A stretch of DNA of 64,000 bases from OCS116 cluster bacterium AG-435-F03 (GTDB lineage Bacteria; Pseudomonadota; Alphaproteobacteria; MED-G09), in NCBI GenBank assembly GCA_003212795.1, contig QCOV01000001.1, positions 560,893 to 624,892 of the forward strand. Reading direction: 5' to 3'. The notes beneath the pieces are model-generated. The model was not told where the DNA came from, did no database searches, and worked only from the letters and a program-made list of their open reading frames with translations. Position numbers and translations under genes: made by a program. Below, piece by piece: positions 9,072 to 17,125 of this stretch. Each line of letters begins with the position of its first letter. The first letter of the stretch is position 1.

Positions 9072-10118
9072 TTATGGGTACATACCAAAACTAGTTAAGC
9101 CTTCACTTTCATCAAAATCGAACATAATATTCATATTTTGAATTGCTTGACCTGCTGAACCTTTTATTAAATTATCTATTGAAGTCGAAATTATAATTCT
9201 TCCATCGATTCTATCGTCAAAAATAGAAATCAAACAATTGTTTGAACCCCTCACCTTAGAGGTTTCAGATGGGATACCTTGATTTGAAATATGAACATAA
9301 GAATCTTCTTTGTAATAAGAATTTAAACAAGAAATTGCTTCTTTTGCTTTAGATCCGTTAATTGTCTTTAAATATATGGTTACTAATTCTCCTCTATTTA
9401 TTGGAATTAAATGTGGTGTAAAATTTATTTTTATTTCTTTACCGCTTATATCACCAATAATTTGTTCAATTTCAGGCGTATGTCTATGTTTTGCAATATT
9501 GTAAGGTTTCATACTTTCTGAGATCTCTGAGAACATTAGCTCTTCTTTATTTCCCCTACCTGCACCCGAAACACCAGACTTAGCATCAACAATAATATCT
9601 TCTAGAGAAATAATATTCTCTTTAATAAGTGGTAAAATTGATAATAGAACTGCAGTAGGATAACAACCTGGGCAAGCAACAATTCTAGATTCTTTTATAG
9701 AGTCCCTAAAAATTTCTGATAAGCCATATGCGGTTTCGCTAAGCAATTCAGATGAATTATGTGAAGTTTCATAATACTGGTTGTATATATTAACATCAGA
9801 AAACCTAAAATCAGCAGACATGTCTATTACTTTACATTTGTTTGGTATATTATTGATAATATTATGTAAATTATTATGAGGTAAACCTGATATAACCAAA
9901 TCAATTTGAGTAAAATCTATTTCATCAAGACTTATAAAATCTGGTAACTGAGCATTAAATAATGAAGCATGAACATTAGAAGGATTCATACCTAATTTAG
10001 AGTTAGCGCTTAGAGCAGAAATATTAACATAATCATGATTTAATAATATTTTAATTAAATCGCCACCTGTATAACCTGATGCACCGAGAACAGCTATATT
10101 TATCTTATTTTGATTCAT
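9072..10118 (-). CDS. argC: N-acetyl-gamma-glutamyl-phosphate reductase
   Basis: ArgC catalyses the NADPH-dependent reduction of N-acetylglutamyl phosphate to the semialdehyde, the third step of arginine synthesis. The 348 residues carry the N-terminal dinucleotide motif VLGASGYTGGDL, the catalytic cysteine in ACPGCYPTA (C152), and the conserved SGVSGAGR. Length is typical of the long (type 1) form. It begins downstream of the rpsI terminator, so it probably starts the argC, lipoprotein, aminotransferase, hom, glpX, recJ unit. A weak AAGGT Shine-Dalgarno sequence precedes the ATG. Confidence 0.95.
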   Translation of the reverse strand: MNQNKINIAVLGASGYTGGDLIKILLNHDYVNISALSANSKLGMNPSNVHASLFNAQLPDFISLDEIDFTQIDLVISGLPHNNLHNIINNIPNKCKVIDMSADFRFSDVNIYNQYYETSHNSSELLSETAYGLSEIFRDSIKESRIVACPGCYPTAVLLSILPLIKENIISLEDIIVDAKSGVSGAGRGNKEELMFSEISESMKPYNIAKHRHTPEIEQIIGDISGKEIKINFTPHLIPINRGELVTIYLKTINGSKAKEAISCLNSYYKEDSYVHISNQGIPSETSKVRGSNNCLISIFDDRIDGRIIISTSIDNLIKGSAGQAIQNMNIMFDFDESEGLTSFGMYP

Positions 10119-10146
10119 TTTTATACCTTATAACTTTTTGTCACAT

Positions 10147-10173
10147 AAAAAAAGAGCGCTTAAAAAAGCGCTC
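10147..10173 (-). terminator. Rho-independent terminator after rpsI
   Basis: On the minus strand the perfect stem GAGCGCT/AGCGCTC with a six-base loop is followed directly by seven Ts, 24 bases after the rpsI stop codon. It ends the rplM-rpsI transcript before argC. The opposite strand also has a weaker T-rich tail, but no plus-strand gene leads into it. Confidence 0.9.
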
Positions 10174-10196
10174 ATATTTTTTTATAAATAAAATTA

Positions 10197-10688
10197 TTAA
10201 CGCTTTGAGAATTGGAAACTACGTCTCGCCTTACGTCTTCCGTATTTCTTTCTTTCTACAACCCTTGAATCACGTGTTAAGAAACCACCAGATTTCAAAA
10301 CTTTCTTCAATTCTGGCTCAAATAGTACTAAAGCTTTAGAAATACCATGCCTAACAGCGCCGGCTTGTCCTGAGAGCCCTCCTCCTGTTACAGAACAAAC
10401 AACATCAAATTGTTCTTTTCTTTCTGAGGCAATAAGTGGTTGGTTAATTAACATTCTTAAAACAGGTCGTGCAAAATAATCATCAGATGATTTTCCATTA
10501 ATTGTTATATTACCTGGCCCTTGTTTAAGCCAAACCCTCGCTACAGCATCTTTTCTTTTTCCTGTTGCATAAGATCTACCAAAATCATCAACTTCTTTTT
10601 CAGGAAGTATCATGTCATTTTCATTTTTCTCAGTTTTTGATAAATCTTCAAAACTTTTTATTTCTTCTGTATTTTCTTGTTCTTCCAT
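10197..10688 (-). CDS. rpsI: 30S ribosomal protein S9
   Basis: The S9 core begins at [18 protein letters not shown] (about residue 37) and ends in the hallmark basic tail [10 protein letters not shown], which reaches the P-site tRNA. The conserved [14 protein letters not shown] is present. The protein is 163 residues because of an acidic N-terminal extension of about 35 residues ([15 protein letters not shown]), longer than E. coli S9 (130) though N-terminal extensions are known in alphaproteobacteria. It follows rplM by 4 bases and is closed by an intrinsic terminator. Confidence 0.96.
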   Translation of the reverse strand: MEEQENTEEIKSFEDLSKTEKNENDMILPEKEVDDFGRSYATGKRKDAVARVWLKQGPGNITINGKSSDDYFARPVLRMLINQPLIASERKEQFDVVCSVTGGGLSGQAGAVRHGISKALVLFEPELKKVLKSGGFLTRDSRVVERKKYGRRKARRSFQFSKR

Positions 10689-10692
10689 TTAT

Positions 10693-11154
10693 TTATCTTT
10701 TTCCATTTTTTACATTCATAGATTTAAAATCTATTAATTCAGGTTTTTGAGATTCATGAGGATGCTCAGTACCACAATAAATCTTCAAATTTTTTATTTG
10801 TTTGTTTGCTAAAGGTCCTGAAGGCATCATTCTTTCAACAGCTTTCTTTAATATTCTGTCAGGAAATTTGCTAGCTAGGATATTTTCAGGAGTTTGCATT
10901 TTAATTCCTCCTGGGTAGCCTGTGTGCTTATAATATTTTTTATCTGTTAATTTGTTACCAGTAAAATGTATCTTTTCAGCATTTATAACTACTACATGAT
11001 CACCATCATCAACATGAGGTGTAAAAGAGGCTAAATGTTTACCTCTAAGCCTATTAGCGATAAAAGAAGCCACCCTACCTACAACCACATCAGTTGCATC
11101 AATAAGTATCCACTTTTTCTCAACTTCACTTTGTTTTGTAGAAATTGTTCTCAT
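10693..11154 (-). CDS. rplM: 50S ribosomal protein L13
   Basis: L13 is an early-assembly large-subunit protein. The 153 residues show the typical [16 protein letters not shown] start region, [16 protein letters not shown], and [11 protein letters not shown] followed by the [11 protein letters not shown] motif. Length is normal for alphaproteobacteria. It heads the two-gene rplM-rpsI operon, with a candidate sigma-70 promoter about 25-50 bases upstream. Assignment is secure. Confidence 0.97.
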   Translation of the reverse strand: MRTISTKQSEVEKKWILIDATDVVVGRVASFIANRLRGKHLASFTPHVDDGDHVVVINAEKIHFTGNKLTDKKYYKHTGYPGGIKMQTPENILASKFPDRILKKAVERMMPSGPLANKQIKNLKIYCGTEHPHESQKPELIDFKSMNVKNGKR

Positions 11155-11178
11155 AGTTATAAATCCAAATTTAAAGTT

Positions 11179-11206
11179 CTTTTAAAGAATAGTTAATTTA
11201 TGTCAA
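11179..11206 (-). promoter_or_regulatory. Candidate sigma-70 promoter of rplM-rpsI
   Basis: On the minus strand a perfect -35 TTGACA (11206-11201) is followed after 16 bases by TAAAAG (11184-11179, four of six matches to TATAAT). The predicted start is about 20 bases before the rplM ATG. The position before a ribosomal operon and the perfect -35 support it; the -10 is imperfect. Confidence 0.55.
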
Positions 11207-11252
11207 TACTTATAATTTAATTTAATAAAAACAATAGTTTATTTTGAGGTAA

Positions 11253-12275
11253 TTATTTACTTCGATAGATAATTGATCGATAAAATATTGAAACAGAAAA
11301 TAAAATTAGAGCAAAAAATTGATGCAATAATGCAGTTTCCCAAGGCATATAAAATAAAATTGAAACTACGCCAAAAAAGATCTGTATAAGAACAATTATT
11401 AACAAAAGATTCGAAATCTTAAAAAGACCTCTATTTTTCTTAAATATATAAATATTAATTAAAGATAAAAATAATATTAAATAAGCCAAAGTTCTGTGAT
11501 TGAATTGAATGTTAGATCTATTTTCAAAAATATTCAAAAAACCTAAATCTATACTCCAGTAGTCCAATGGTAAAAATGTGTTACCCATTAATGGCCATGT
11601 TGGGTAAATCAACCCTCCATCAAGTCCAGAGACTATTCCTCCAAGAAATATTTGTAAAAAAATAAGACTTACAAAAAAAGTAGACCACAATTTAGAAAAA
11701 GGTGAAGAAAAGTTTCCTTTTAAATTCAACATATCGAACAGCAACATAAAACTCACATAAATTATAATAAAAGCCATGGTTAAATGTGTTGCTAATCTGT
11801 ATTGGCTGACGTCAACTCTTTCAGTTAGACCGCTTTGAACCATATACCAGCCAATATATCCTTGGATACCTATTAATATAATGATTAATAATGATTTTTT
11901 TATTTGTGATTTTGATAGTTTTTTTGAAATTAAAAAATAAACAAAAGGTAATAAAGCAATTAATCCAACAACTCTAGCAAGGAAACGATGGCCCCATTCC
12001 CATAAATAAATAACCTTAAACTCAGACAAACTCATTTGATAGTTAACGAGAGTATATTCAGGGATTTTTTTATATTTCTCGAATTCTAAAGTCCAGGATT
12101 CAAGTGATAGAGGCGGAAATACCCCTATTATTGGCTCCCACTCTGTTATTGATAAACCAGAGTCAGTAACTCTTGTTGCCCCTCCAACCAACACAAGAGT
12201 AAATAACATTAATATTAATGAAGATACCCAAATAATTAATGGTTTGTTTTCTTTATTTATTGTAAAAGCTATCAA
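11253..12275 (-). CDS. ctaA: Heme A synthase (CtaA/COX15 type)
   Basis: This integral inner-membrane enzyme oxidises the heme O methyl group to give heme A for aa3-type cytochrome oxidase. The 340 residues contain eight hydrophobic helices in two repeats, with heme-ligand histidines in EWGHRFLAR, RLATHLTMAF, FNHRTLAY and LLHQFFAL, and the GGATRVTDSGLSITEW N-terminal loop characteristic of the COX15 class. It is followed on the opposite strand by a DUF2842 gene, a pairing seen in alphaproteobacteria. It implies that the organism respires with an aa3 oxidase. Confidence 0.95.
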   Translation of the reverse strand: MIAFTINKENKPLIIWVSSLILMLFTLVLVGGATRVTDSGLSITEWEPIIGVFPPLSLESWTLEFEKYKKIPEYTLVNYQMSLSEFKVIYLWEWGHRFLARVVGLIALLPFVYFLISKKLSKSQIKKSLLIIILIGIQGYIGWYMVQSGLTERVDVSQYRLATHLTMAFIIIYVSFMLLFDMLNLKGNFSSPFSKLWSTFFVSLIFLQIFLGGIVSGLDGGLIYPTWPLMGNTFLPLDYWSIDLGFLNIFENRSNIQFNHRTLAYLILFLSLINIYIFKKNRGLFKISNLLLIIVLIQIFFGVVSILFYMPWETALLHQFFALILFSVSIFYRSIIYRSK

Positions 12276-12318
12276 AGTAAATCATCTAAATTGTTCACAT
12301 ATGTATATAGGTATAGTT

Positions 12319-12528
12319 ATGAAGATTAACAATAGAATAAAAAAATTAATTGGAACAATTATTATACCTATATGGTTGATTTTCTTTATTGGTATTGTAG
12401 CCGTTTTAGCTGAAATACTATTACCTAATTTAAATGGTTTTATGGTTTTCTTATTTTATCTTATAGCTGGTTTGATTTGGGTAGTTCCTGTATTGCCAAT
12501 AATTTCTTGGATGCAAAGAGAAAATTAA
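12319..12528 (+). CDS. DUF2842 family small membrane protein
   Basis: I take the internal ATG (MKINNRIKK) rather than the ORF-track start at 12244, because the extra 25 residues overlap ctaA and do not match the family. The 69-residue product has a short basic N-terminus and two hydrophobic helices, ending WVVPVLPIISWMQREN, which matches the alphaproteobacterial DUF2842 pattern (a conserved P-x-x-P-x-I-x-WM ending). The gene is divergent from ctaA and may be linked to cytochrome oxidase assembly, but the function is unknown. Confidence 0.75.
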   Translation: MKINNRIKKLIGTIIIPIWLIFFIGIVAVLAEILLPNLNGFMVFLFYLIAGLIWVVPVLPIISWMQREN

Positions 12529-12605
12529 TCAAATCTTCCAAAAGTTATCTTATTTAAAAGAAAAATAATCAGAATAAAAATTGATATTGCTATAATTGCT
12601 ATCAT
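12525..12605 (-). CDS. Possible 26-residue single-helix peptide
   Basis: A minus-strand ATG frame encodes a hydrophobic helix (MIAIIAISIFILIIFLLNK) followed by ITFGRFD. Its TAA overlaps the convergent DUF2842 stop codon by 4 bases, the compact end-to-end packing seen elsewhere here. No strong Shine-Dalgarno sequence is seen. Could be a real micro-protein or chance. Confidence 0.25.
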   Translation of the reverse strand: MIAIIAISIFILIIFLLNKITFGRFD

Positions 12606-12659
12606 TTGTAACCTATATAAAAATAGTGATTTTTGATTTTATAAATTATATTGGTTGTT

Positions 12660-14723
12660 ATGAATAGATCTAAAAAGAAATTCTTTTTTATTATTTTAAC
12701 ATGTTTGTCTTTTATTTTTATACCTTTGTTAGTGTTAGCTGAAACAAAGAATAAAAAAAATGGAGAAATTTTATATGCAGAAAATTGTGCAGAATGCCAT
12801 TCATTATCCTTAAGGGGGTCTTCACATGGTAATGAATTAATAGGAAGAATTTTTATAGAAAAATGGCAAAATAATTTTGAATTACTTTTTTCAGTTATAG
12901 CTAACACAATGCCGCCCGGTAATAATCATAAAATTAGTAATAGTGATTACTTGGAAATTCTTTCATATATATTAGATAAAAATAATATAAAAAATATTAA
13001 CCTAACAAATATTGTTGATATTTCTGATGAAGAAGAATGGGTTTCTTTCAGTGATCCAAGTACAATTGATAGGCCTGAAGATAGAAAATCATTATTCGAA
13101 AATAAAAAATTAAAAAATTATAATAATTTATCAATTGATGCCGTAAATTATCCTAACCCTAATGACTGGACGTCATGGCGAAGAAGTCCATTATCTCATG
13201 GATTTACTCCACTTACTCAAATAAATAAAAAAAATATTAGCAATTTAAAGTTGTCATGGTCATTAACAATGTCTGAAGGAAGCAATCAGGGAACACCTTT
13301 GGTTTATGATGGCGTTATGTTTTTAACGCATCCAGATAATATAATACAGGCTATCAATGCTAAAAACGGAGAGTTGATTTGGGAATATAAATATAATTAC
13401 AAAAAAGGCTCTAAAACATTAGGTGGGCCTACTAGAAATATAGCTATTTTTCAAAATAAAATCTTTTTAGCTACTTATGATGCTCACTTAATTGCATTAG
13501 ATGCTGTGACTGGAAAATTAATATGGAAAACTAAAAAAGCTAATTATGAAGATGGTTATACACATACCAGCGGTCCAATTATTGCTGATGGAATAGTTAT
13601 ATCAGGAATTAATGGTTGCGAAAGATATATAAAAGACGGTTGCTTTATAACTGGACATGATCCAGAAACAGGGGAGGAAATATGGAGAACGTCAACTATT
13701 GCCTTACCCGATGACCCCAATAGTGAAAGCTGGGGTGATACACCTCAACTTTATAGATCAGGATCAGATATGTGGATAGCTGGTAGCTATGATCCAGTTT
13801 TAAACTTATTCTATATTGGAACCTCACAAGCAAAACCATGGGTTGCTGCGAGTAGAGGAATGACTCCTAATGAGGCAGCTTTATATACAAATTCAACATT
13901 AGCGATAAAGCCAAGAACTGGAGAAATTGTTTGGTATTTTCAACATATACCTGGTGAAACTATTGATATGGAGGTTGGGTTTGAAAGAATACTTATTGAT
14001 GAAGATGGAAAAAAATATCTTATCACAATAGGTAAAGATGGGATTGTTTGGAAATTGAATAGAGAAAGCGGAACATTTGTTAAACTAAAAGATACTATGA
14101 ACCAGGATATATATAGTAGTGTTGATAAAAAATATGGAAGAGTAAAATACCGCGAAGATATTATAAATTCTGAAATTGGTAAGGCATTTTCAGCTTGCCC
14201 AGGTATATATGGAGGCCATAACTGGCAATCAGCTTCATATGATAATATCTCTAAAATACTCATAATCCCTTTACATCAGCTTTGCTCAGATATGATAGGT
14301 AGAAAAGTGGACATGTCCGAAGGTGGTGGAGGTTATGGAGGAGATTCAAAAACATATAAAATGCCAAACAAAAAACCTGGTAAAATTATAGCTATCAATT
14401 CCCAAAATTTGGAAGAATTATGGTCTCATGAGCAAGAAGCTATGTTCTTAACATCGGCCTTAACAACAAAATCTGGGATAACATTTATTGGTGATTTAGA
14501 TAGAAAGTTTAAAGCATTTGATACTAGAAATGGTAATTTGTTATGGGAAACAACTCTAAACTCAGCAGTTCATGGTTATCCAATTAGTTATGGAGTTAAT
14601 AATAAACAATACATTGCAGTAACAACTGGCATGGGGGTTTTTAGAGCCTTAACATCAAATATAAGTCCTGATATTTATCAGCCAGAAGGCGGCAACACGA
14701 TTTATGTTTTCGAATTAGACTAA
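12660..14723 (+). CDS. Periplasmic PQQ-dependent dehydrogenase with N-terminal cytochrome c domain
   Basis: I choose ATG 12660 (MNRSKKKFFF), which gives a good Sec signal peptide (basic start, hydrophobic core, LVLA cleavage region), over the upstream TTG at 12651. A class I cytochrome c domain follows, with heme motif CAECH (C43, C46, H47) and a probable axial methionine in NTMPPGNNH. From about residue 160 an eight-bladed beta-propeller begins with repeated tryptophan-docking motifs (GKLIWKTKKAN, GNLLWETTLNS). PGETIDMEVGFERILID and GCERYIKDGCF match PQQ alcohol dehydrogenase relatives. Electrons would pass from PQQ to the fused heme. The substrate cannot be told, and I could not place the catalytic or lanthanide-binding aspartates of methanol dehydrogenases, so calling it a methanol or ethanol dehydrogenase would be overreach. 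Confidence 0.88.
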   Translation: MNRSKKKFFFIILTCLSFIFIPLLVLAETKNKKNGEILYAENCAECHSLSLRGSSHGNELIGRIFIEKWQNNFELLFSVIANTMPPGNNHKISNSDYLEILSYILDKNNIKNINLTNIVDISDEEEWVSFSDPSTIDRPEDRKSLFENKKLKNYNNLSIDAVNYPNPNDWTSWRRSPLSHGFTPLTQINKKNISNLKLSWSLTMSEGSNQGTPLVYDGVMFLTHPDNIIQAINAKNGELIWEYKYNYKKGSKTLGGPTRNIAIFQNKIFLATYDAHLIALDAVTGKLIWKTKKANYEDGYTHTSGPIIADGIVISGINGCERYIKDGCFITGHDPETGEEIWRTSTIALPDDPNSESWGDTPQLYRSGSDMWIAGSYDPVLNLFYIGTSQAKPWVAASRGMTPNEAALYTNSTLAIKPRTGEIVWYFQHIPGETIDMEVGFERILIDEDGKKYLITIGKDGIVWKLNRESGTFVKLKDTMNQDIYSSVDKKYGRVKYREDIINSEIGKAFSACPGIYGGHNWQSASYDNISKILIIPLHQLCSDMIGRKVDMSEGGGGYGGDSKTYKMPNKKPGKIIAINSQNLEELWSHEQEAMFLTSALTTKSGITFIGDLDRKFKAFDTRNGNLLWETTLNSAVHGYPISYGVNNKQYIAVTTGMGVFRALTSNISPDIYQPEGGNTIYVFELD

Positions 14724-14784
14724 TCTAATAATGGACAATATTTTTTTATGAGATAATATTTTCTTAATAATAAGAAAAATAAGA

Positions 14785-14880
14785 ATGAACAAGTTATCCG
14801 ATATAATTACCTATACTGCATTAGTAGCATTATTTATCATTGTGCCCCTTTATTTTATTTATAAAATTTTGAATAATTAA
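14785..14880 (+). CDS. 31-residue single-pass membrane peptide between quinoprotein and proteorhodopsin
   Basis: The frame ATG...TAA encodes MNKLSDIITYTALVALFIIV and eleven more residues ending FIYKILNN: a short polar start, one hydrophobic helix and a lysine/asparagine tail. It is too short for the ORF track. It lies 61 bases after the quinoprotein and 99 bases before proteorhodopsin, same strand. There is no convincing Shine-Dalgarno sequence; an A/T inverted repeat sits immediately upstream. It could be an electron-transfer or rhodopsin accessory subunit, or chance. Confidence 0.4.
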   Translation: MNKLSDIITYTALVALFIIVPLYFIYKILNN

Positions 14881-14918
14881 TTATTTATTTCAATAATAAT
14901 TTTATTATAAAATATTTA

Positions 14919-14924
14919 TATAAT
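14919..14924 (+). promoter_or_regulatory. TATAAT hexamer upstream of proteorhodopsin
   Basis: A perfect -10-like TATAAT lies 56 bases before the proteorhodopsin ATG in a very AT-rich stretch. There is no recognisable -35 at the proper distance, and such hexamers occur by chance in DNA this AT-rich, so this is only a candidate. Confidence 0.25.
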
Positions 14925-14965
14925 TAATTTTTAATTAAAATAAAATTTTTTAAATATGCTTACAT

Positions 14966-14973
14966 AAGGAGGG
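14966..14973 (+). promoter_or_regulatory. Strong Shine-Dalgarno sequence of proteorhodopsin
   Basis: AAGGAGGG, an almost complete complement of the 16S 3' end, lies 6 bases before the ATG. It is among the best ribosome binding sites in the window and fits a highly expressed membrane protein. Confidence 0.85.
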
Positions 14974-14979
14974 CTTAAT

Positions 14980-15684
14980 ATGAATGATATATTAGCAGCC
15001 AACGACTACGTTGGAATTACATTTTGGATAGTTGCGGCAGGTATGCTTGCAGCAACTGTTTTTTTCTTTGTCGAAAGAGATAGAGTTTCTGACAAATGGA
15101 AAACATCTCTCAGCGTCGCTGGTTTGGTTACTGGTGTTGCATTTTGGCATTATCTATATATGCGAGGCGTATGGATCTCAACTGGTGAATCACCAACAGT
15201 TTATAGATATATTGATTGGGTAATAACAGTACCTCTTCAAATTGTTGAATTTTACTTAATTGTAGCTGCAGTTGCAGTTGTAAGAGCAGCATTATTTTGG
15301 AAGCTTTTAATAGCATCTTTAGTTATGTTAGTTTTTGGATATCTTGGAGAATTAGGTTTAATTAATGCTACAACTGGTTTCGTAATAGGTGTTTTTGCAT
15401 GGGCATACATTATTTATGAAATTTTCCTAGGCGAAGCTTCGAAAGCTAACGCTGGAAGTGGCAATGCAGCAAGTCAGGCGGCATTCTCTACTATTAGACT
15501 TATTGTAACATTTGGTTGGGCAATTTATCCGATTGGATATTTCTTAGGCTATATGGGTGGTGGCGTAGATTCAAATACACTAAACATTGTTTACAACCTT
15601 GCTGACTTTTTAAATAAAATTGCATTTGGTATAGCTATTTGGGCTGCAGCAGTTTCTGACTCAAGCTCAAGATCAAGCGCATAA
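14980..15684 (+). CDS. Proteorhodopsin, blue-absorbing type, light-driven proton pump
   Basis: This 234-residue seven-helix retinal protein carries the diagnostic helix C motif RYIDWVITVPLQIVEFY. D79 matches the proton acceptor D97 of green proteorhodopsin, E90 matches the proton donor E108, and Q87 takes the spectral-tuning position 105, where Q gives blue and L gives green absorption. H57 matches H75 that pairs with the acceptor. The retinal lysine is K213 in NLADFLNKIAFG. This D/Q/E pattern is that of an outward proton pump of the inner membrane. No retinal or carotenoid genes (blh, crt) lie in the window. A strong Shine-Dalgarno sequence and an intrinsic terminator frame the gene as a probable single-gene transcript. 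Confidence 0.97.
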   Translation: MNDILAANDYVGITFWIVAAGMLAATVFFFVERDRVSDKWKTSLSVAGLVTGVAFWHYLYMRGVWISTGESPTVYRYIDWVITVPLQIVEFYLIVAAVAVVRAALFWKLLIASLVMLVFGYLGELGLINATTGFVIGVFAWAYIIYEIFLGEASKANAGSGNAASQAAFSTIRLIVTFGWAIYPIGYFLGYMGGGVDSNTLNIVYNLADFLNKIAFGIAIWAAAVSDSSSRSSA

Positions 15685-15706
15685 ATTTATAAATTTATAA
15701 TATTTT

Positions 15707-15739
15707 AAAACCCGGCTTATTTTAGGCCGGGTTTTTTTT
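15707..15739 (+). terminator. Rho-independent terminator after proteorhodopsin
   Basis: The 10-bp perfect stem AAAACCCGGC/GCCGGGTTTT with a nine-base loop runs into eight Ts. It ends the proteorhodopsin transcript 22 bases after its stop. The other strand has only TTTT after the stem, but could also serve the convergent SnoaL-like gene ending at 15738. Confidence 0.92.
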
Positions 15740-16202
15740 ATATTATTGGCGATGAATGATGCACCTTTATCTTGAGGTTATCATTTGTATCTTTTACAAG
15801 CATAAAAGTGAAGGCAACTTTAGTGTTTTCATCCTTAGATAATGGAAATAATTCCAAAACACCCATACAAAAACAGTAACCATTTTCAATAATTATATTT
15901 ATATCTAATAGATCTATTTTTTCCCAAGGCTTAATAGCAAAGCCATTATCTTCTGATATATTACCCTTAACGAAGTAAGATAGAGCATCCTCTTGATTAT
16001 TCCTAAAAATTACCTCTTTTGTGAATGTCGGTTTAAATAAAACTTCACCCTCAGTAAAGTTATAATGCTTTAATATAAAATCTTTAGCTACTGAAACAAA
16101 ATCATTATTCTCAGTATATGTTTGGCCAATGCTAACCACCCCACTCTTCCAGGAATCTAAAAAAGAAATAACCTCATCTTTGTGAATAATTCTTTCTATC
16201 AT
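15738..16202 (-). CDS. SnoaL-like (NTF2-fold) protein of the DoxX-linked type
   Basis: The protein resembles a family often labelled phosphoribosyl-AMP cyclohydrolase by mistake. It shows the conserved EVLFKPTFTKEVIFR, ALSYFVKGN, EDNGFAIKPWEKI, a GYCFCMGVLELF strand, KVAFTFMLVKD and the ending KIKVHHSSPII. The fold is probably an NTF2/SnoaL cone; no enzymatic role can be assigned. I use the ATG at 16202 rather than the TTG at 16205, because it gives the TGATG overlap with the DoxX stop codon and implies translational coupling. No signal peptide is evident. Confidence 0.78.
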   Translation of the reverse strand: MIERIIHKDEVISFLDSWKSGVVSIGQTYTENNDFVSVAKDFILKHYNFTEGEVLFKPTFTKEVIFRNNQEDALSYFVKGNISEDNGFAIKPWEKIDLLDINIIIENGYCFCMGVLELFPLSKDENTKVAFTFMLVKDTNDNLKIKVHHSSPII

Positions 16203-16645
16203 CAATCATTACCTTTAATGAAGAAATATAAACCTATAGTAAGAAGAAATAATTGCTCACTAGCAAATAATATTTTTCCTCTCTCTCCAATAAATATACT
16301 CCAATCAGAATGAGCAATAATTAAAGCACTTATCATAATTACTATTACACCTGCGCCAGATAATCTTGTTAACAAATTAGATAAAACAGGTAGTGATTTA
16401 ATTAATAATCCTCCAATAATTATGGTTATACCGGCAAGCATCTCTCCCCAAGCAACTAAATATGTCATAAGTTTTGGGTATAGAACTCCTTGAGAACCAA
16501 GAAAACTTGTAAATCCATCAATAATTTTAAATTTTCCATAACCATGTAAAAAAAAAGATATACCTAGAGTTATCCTTAAAAGAAAATGAGCATAATTATA
16601 AAGTGGAGAAAACAATCTATTTAAAAAAGAATTTATTAGCATCAT
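16202..16645 (-). CDS. DoxX family membrane protein
   Basis: This 147-residue protein has four hydrophobic helices. The first contains the family signature FLLRITLGISFFLHGYGKF, and WGEMLAGITIIIGGLL follows in helix two. DoxX proteins are small quinone-linked or redox-stress membrane proteins; the precise role is unsettled. A GGGAG Shine-Dalgarno sequence 7 bases upstream supports the start; a second ATG follows at once. It is coupled to the SnoaL-like gene by a one-base overlap. Confidence 0.88.
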   Translation of the reverse strand: MMLINSFLNRLFSPLYNYAHFLLRITLGISFFLHGYGKFKIIDGFTSFLGSQGVLYPKLMTYLVAWGEMLAGITIIIGGLLIKSLPVLSNLLTRLSGAGVIVIMISALIIAHSDWSIFIGERGKILFASEQLFLLTIGLYFFIKGND

Positions 16646-16783
16646 CTACTTACTCCCTAAAATTTAATTAATTTAACTAAGTGATTCCATTAATTCAGAT
16701 TAACACTTTTTTTGTGTTTTTTTTTATTTTTAAAAATTTGGCATGTTTTTTGATTATTAGAAATAGAATTATAGGAGTAATTA

Positions 16784-16861
16784 ATGTCAATTCTAAATAA
16801 CATAATGATGATAGTTTTATTTTCAGCAGTGATAATAGCTGTTCAACCACTTTTCATATAA
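16784..16861 (+). CDS. 25-residue membrane micro-protein with clear ribosome binding site
   Basis: The frame encodes MSILNNIMMIVLFSAVIIAV then QPLFI, essentially one hydrophobic helix with a short tail. AGGAG at 16773-16777 lies 6 bases before the ATG, better support than for other micro-ORFs here. It is 10 bases upstream of a 66-residue membrane protein in the same direction. The family is unknown. Confidence 0.5.
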   Translation: MSILNNIMMIVLFSAVIIAVQPLFI

Positions 16862-16871
16862 ATAAATTATC

Positions 16872-17072
16872 ATGTTTACGAAAAAAATTTTTATAGAGAT
16901 AACTAAACTTGCTATATGTATTCTTGGTGTTCTAACTCTTTATATATCATTGGCTTCCATTATTAATGGCCAATATGCTTTATTTAGCTATCTTCTGCCT
17001 TTTAATATTGCATTTGTAGTATGGTATCATTTTAGGCTAAATAATATTTCTTTGAGGTTCTTTAAGTATTAA
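16872..17072 (+). CDS. Small two-helix membrane protein
   Basis: The 66-residue product has a basic N-terminus, a first helix (LAICILGVLTLYISLASII), a second (LFSYLLPFNIAFVVWYHF) and a basic ending. No domain is recognised. It sits between the 25-residue micro-protein (10 bases upstream) and the YqhA-like gene (53 bases downstream), suggesting a small plus-strand membrane-protein operon. Function unknown. Confidence 0.5.
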   Translation: MFTKKIFIEITKLAICILGVLTLYISLASIINGQYALFSYLLPFNIAFVVWYHFRLNNISLRFFKY

Positions 17073-17125
17073 GAAATTAATAAATAATTTTTTAATAAAA
17101 TTATGAATCGCATTAAATAATAGAT

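Noticed and set aside
12244-12318. Longer DUF2842 start overlapping the ctaA start region
   Set aside because: The extra residues do not match DUF2842 and overlap ctaA antisense; the ATG at 12319 is consistent with family length.
15128-15316. Minus-strand ORF inside proteorhodopsin
   Set aside because: A shadow of the rhodopsin gene. Its leucine/glutamine-rich stretch comes from GCA/GTT repeats on the other strand, with no ribosome site or family match.
16702-16725. AACAC-T7-GTGTT followed by T-run, looking like a terminator
   Set aside because: Only a 5-bp stem in an A/T-rich gap between divergent genes, so no transcript ends there on the plus strand. Probably chance.
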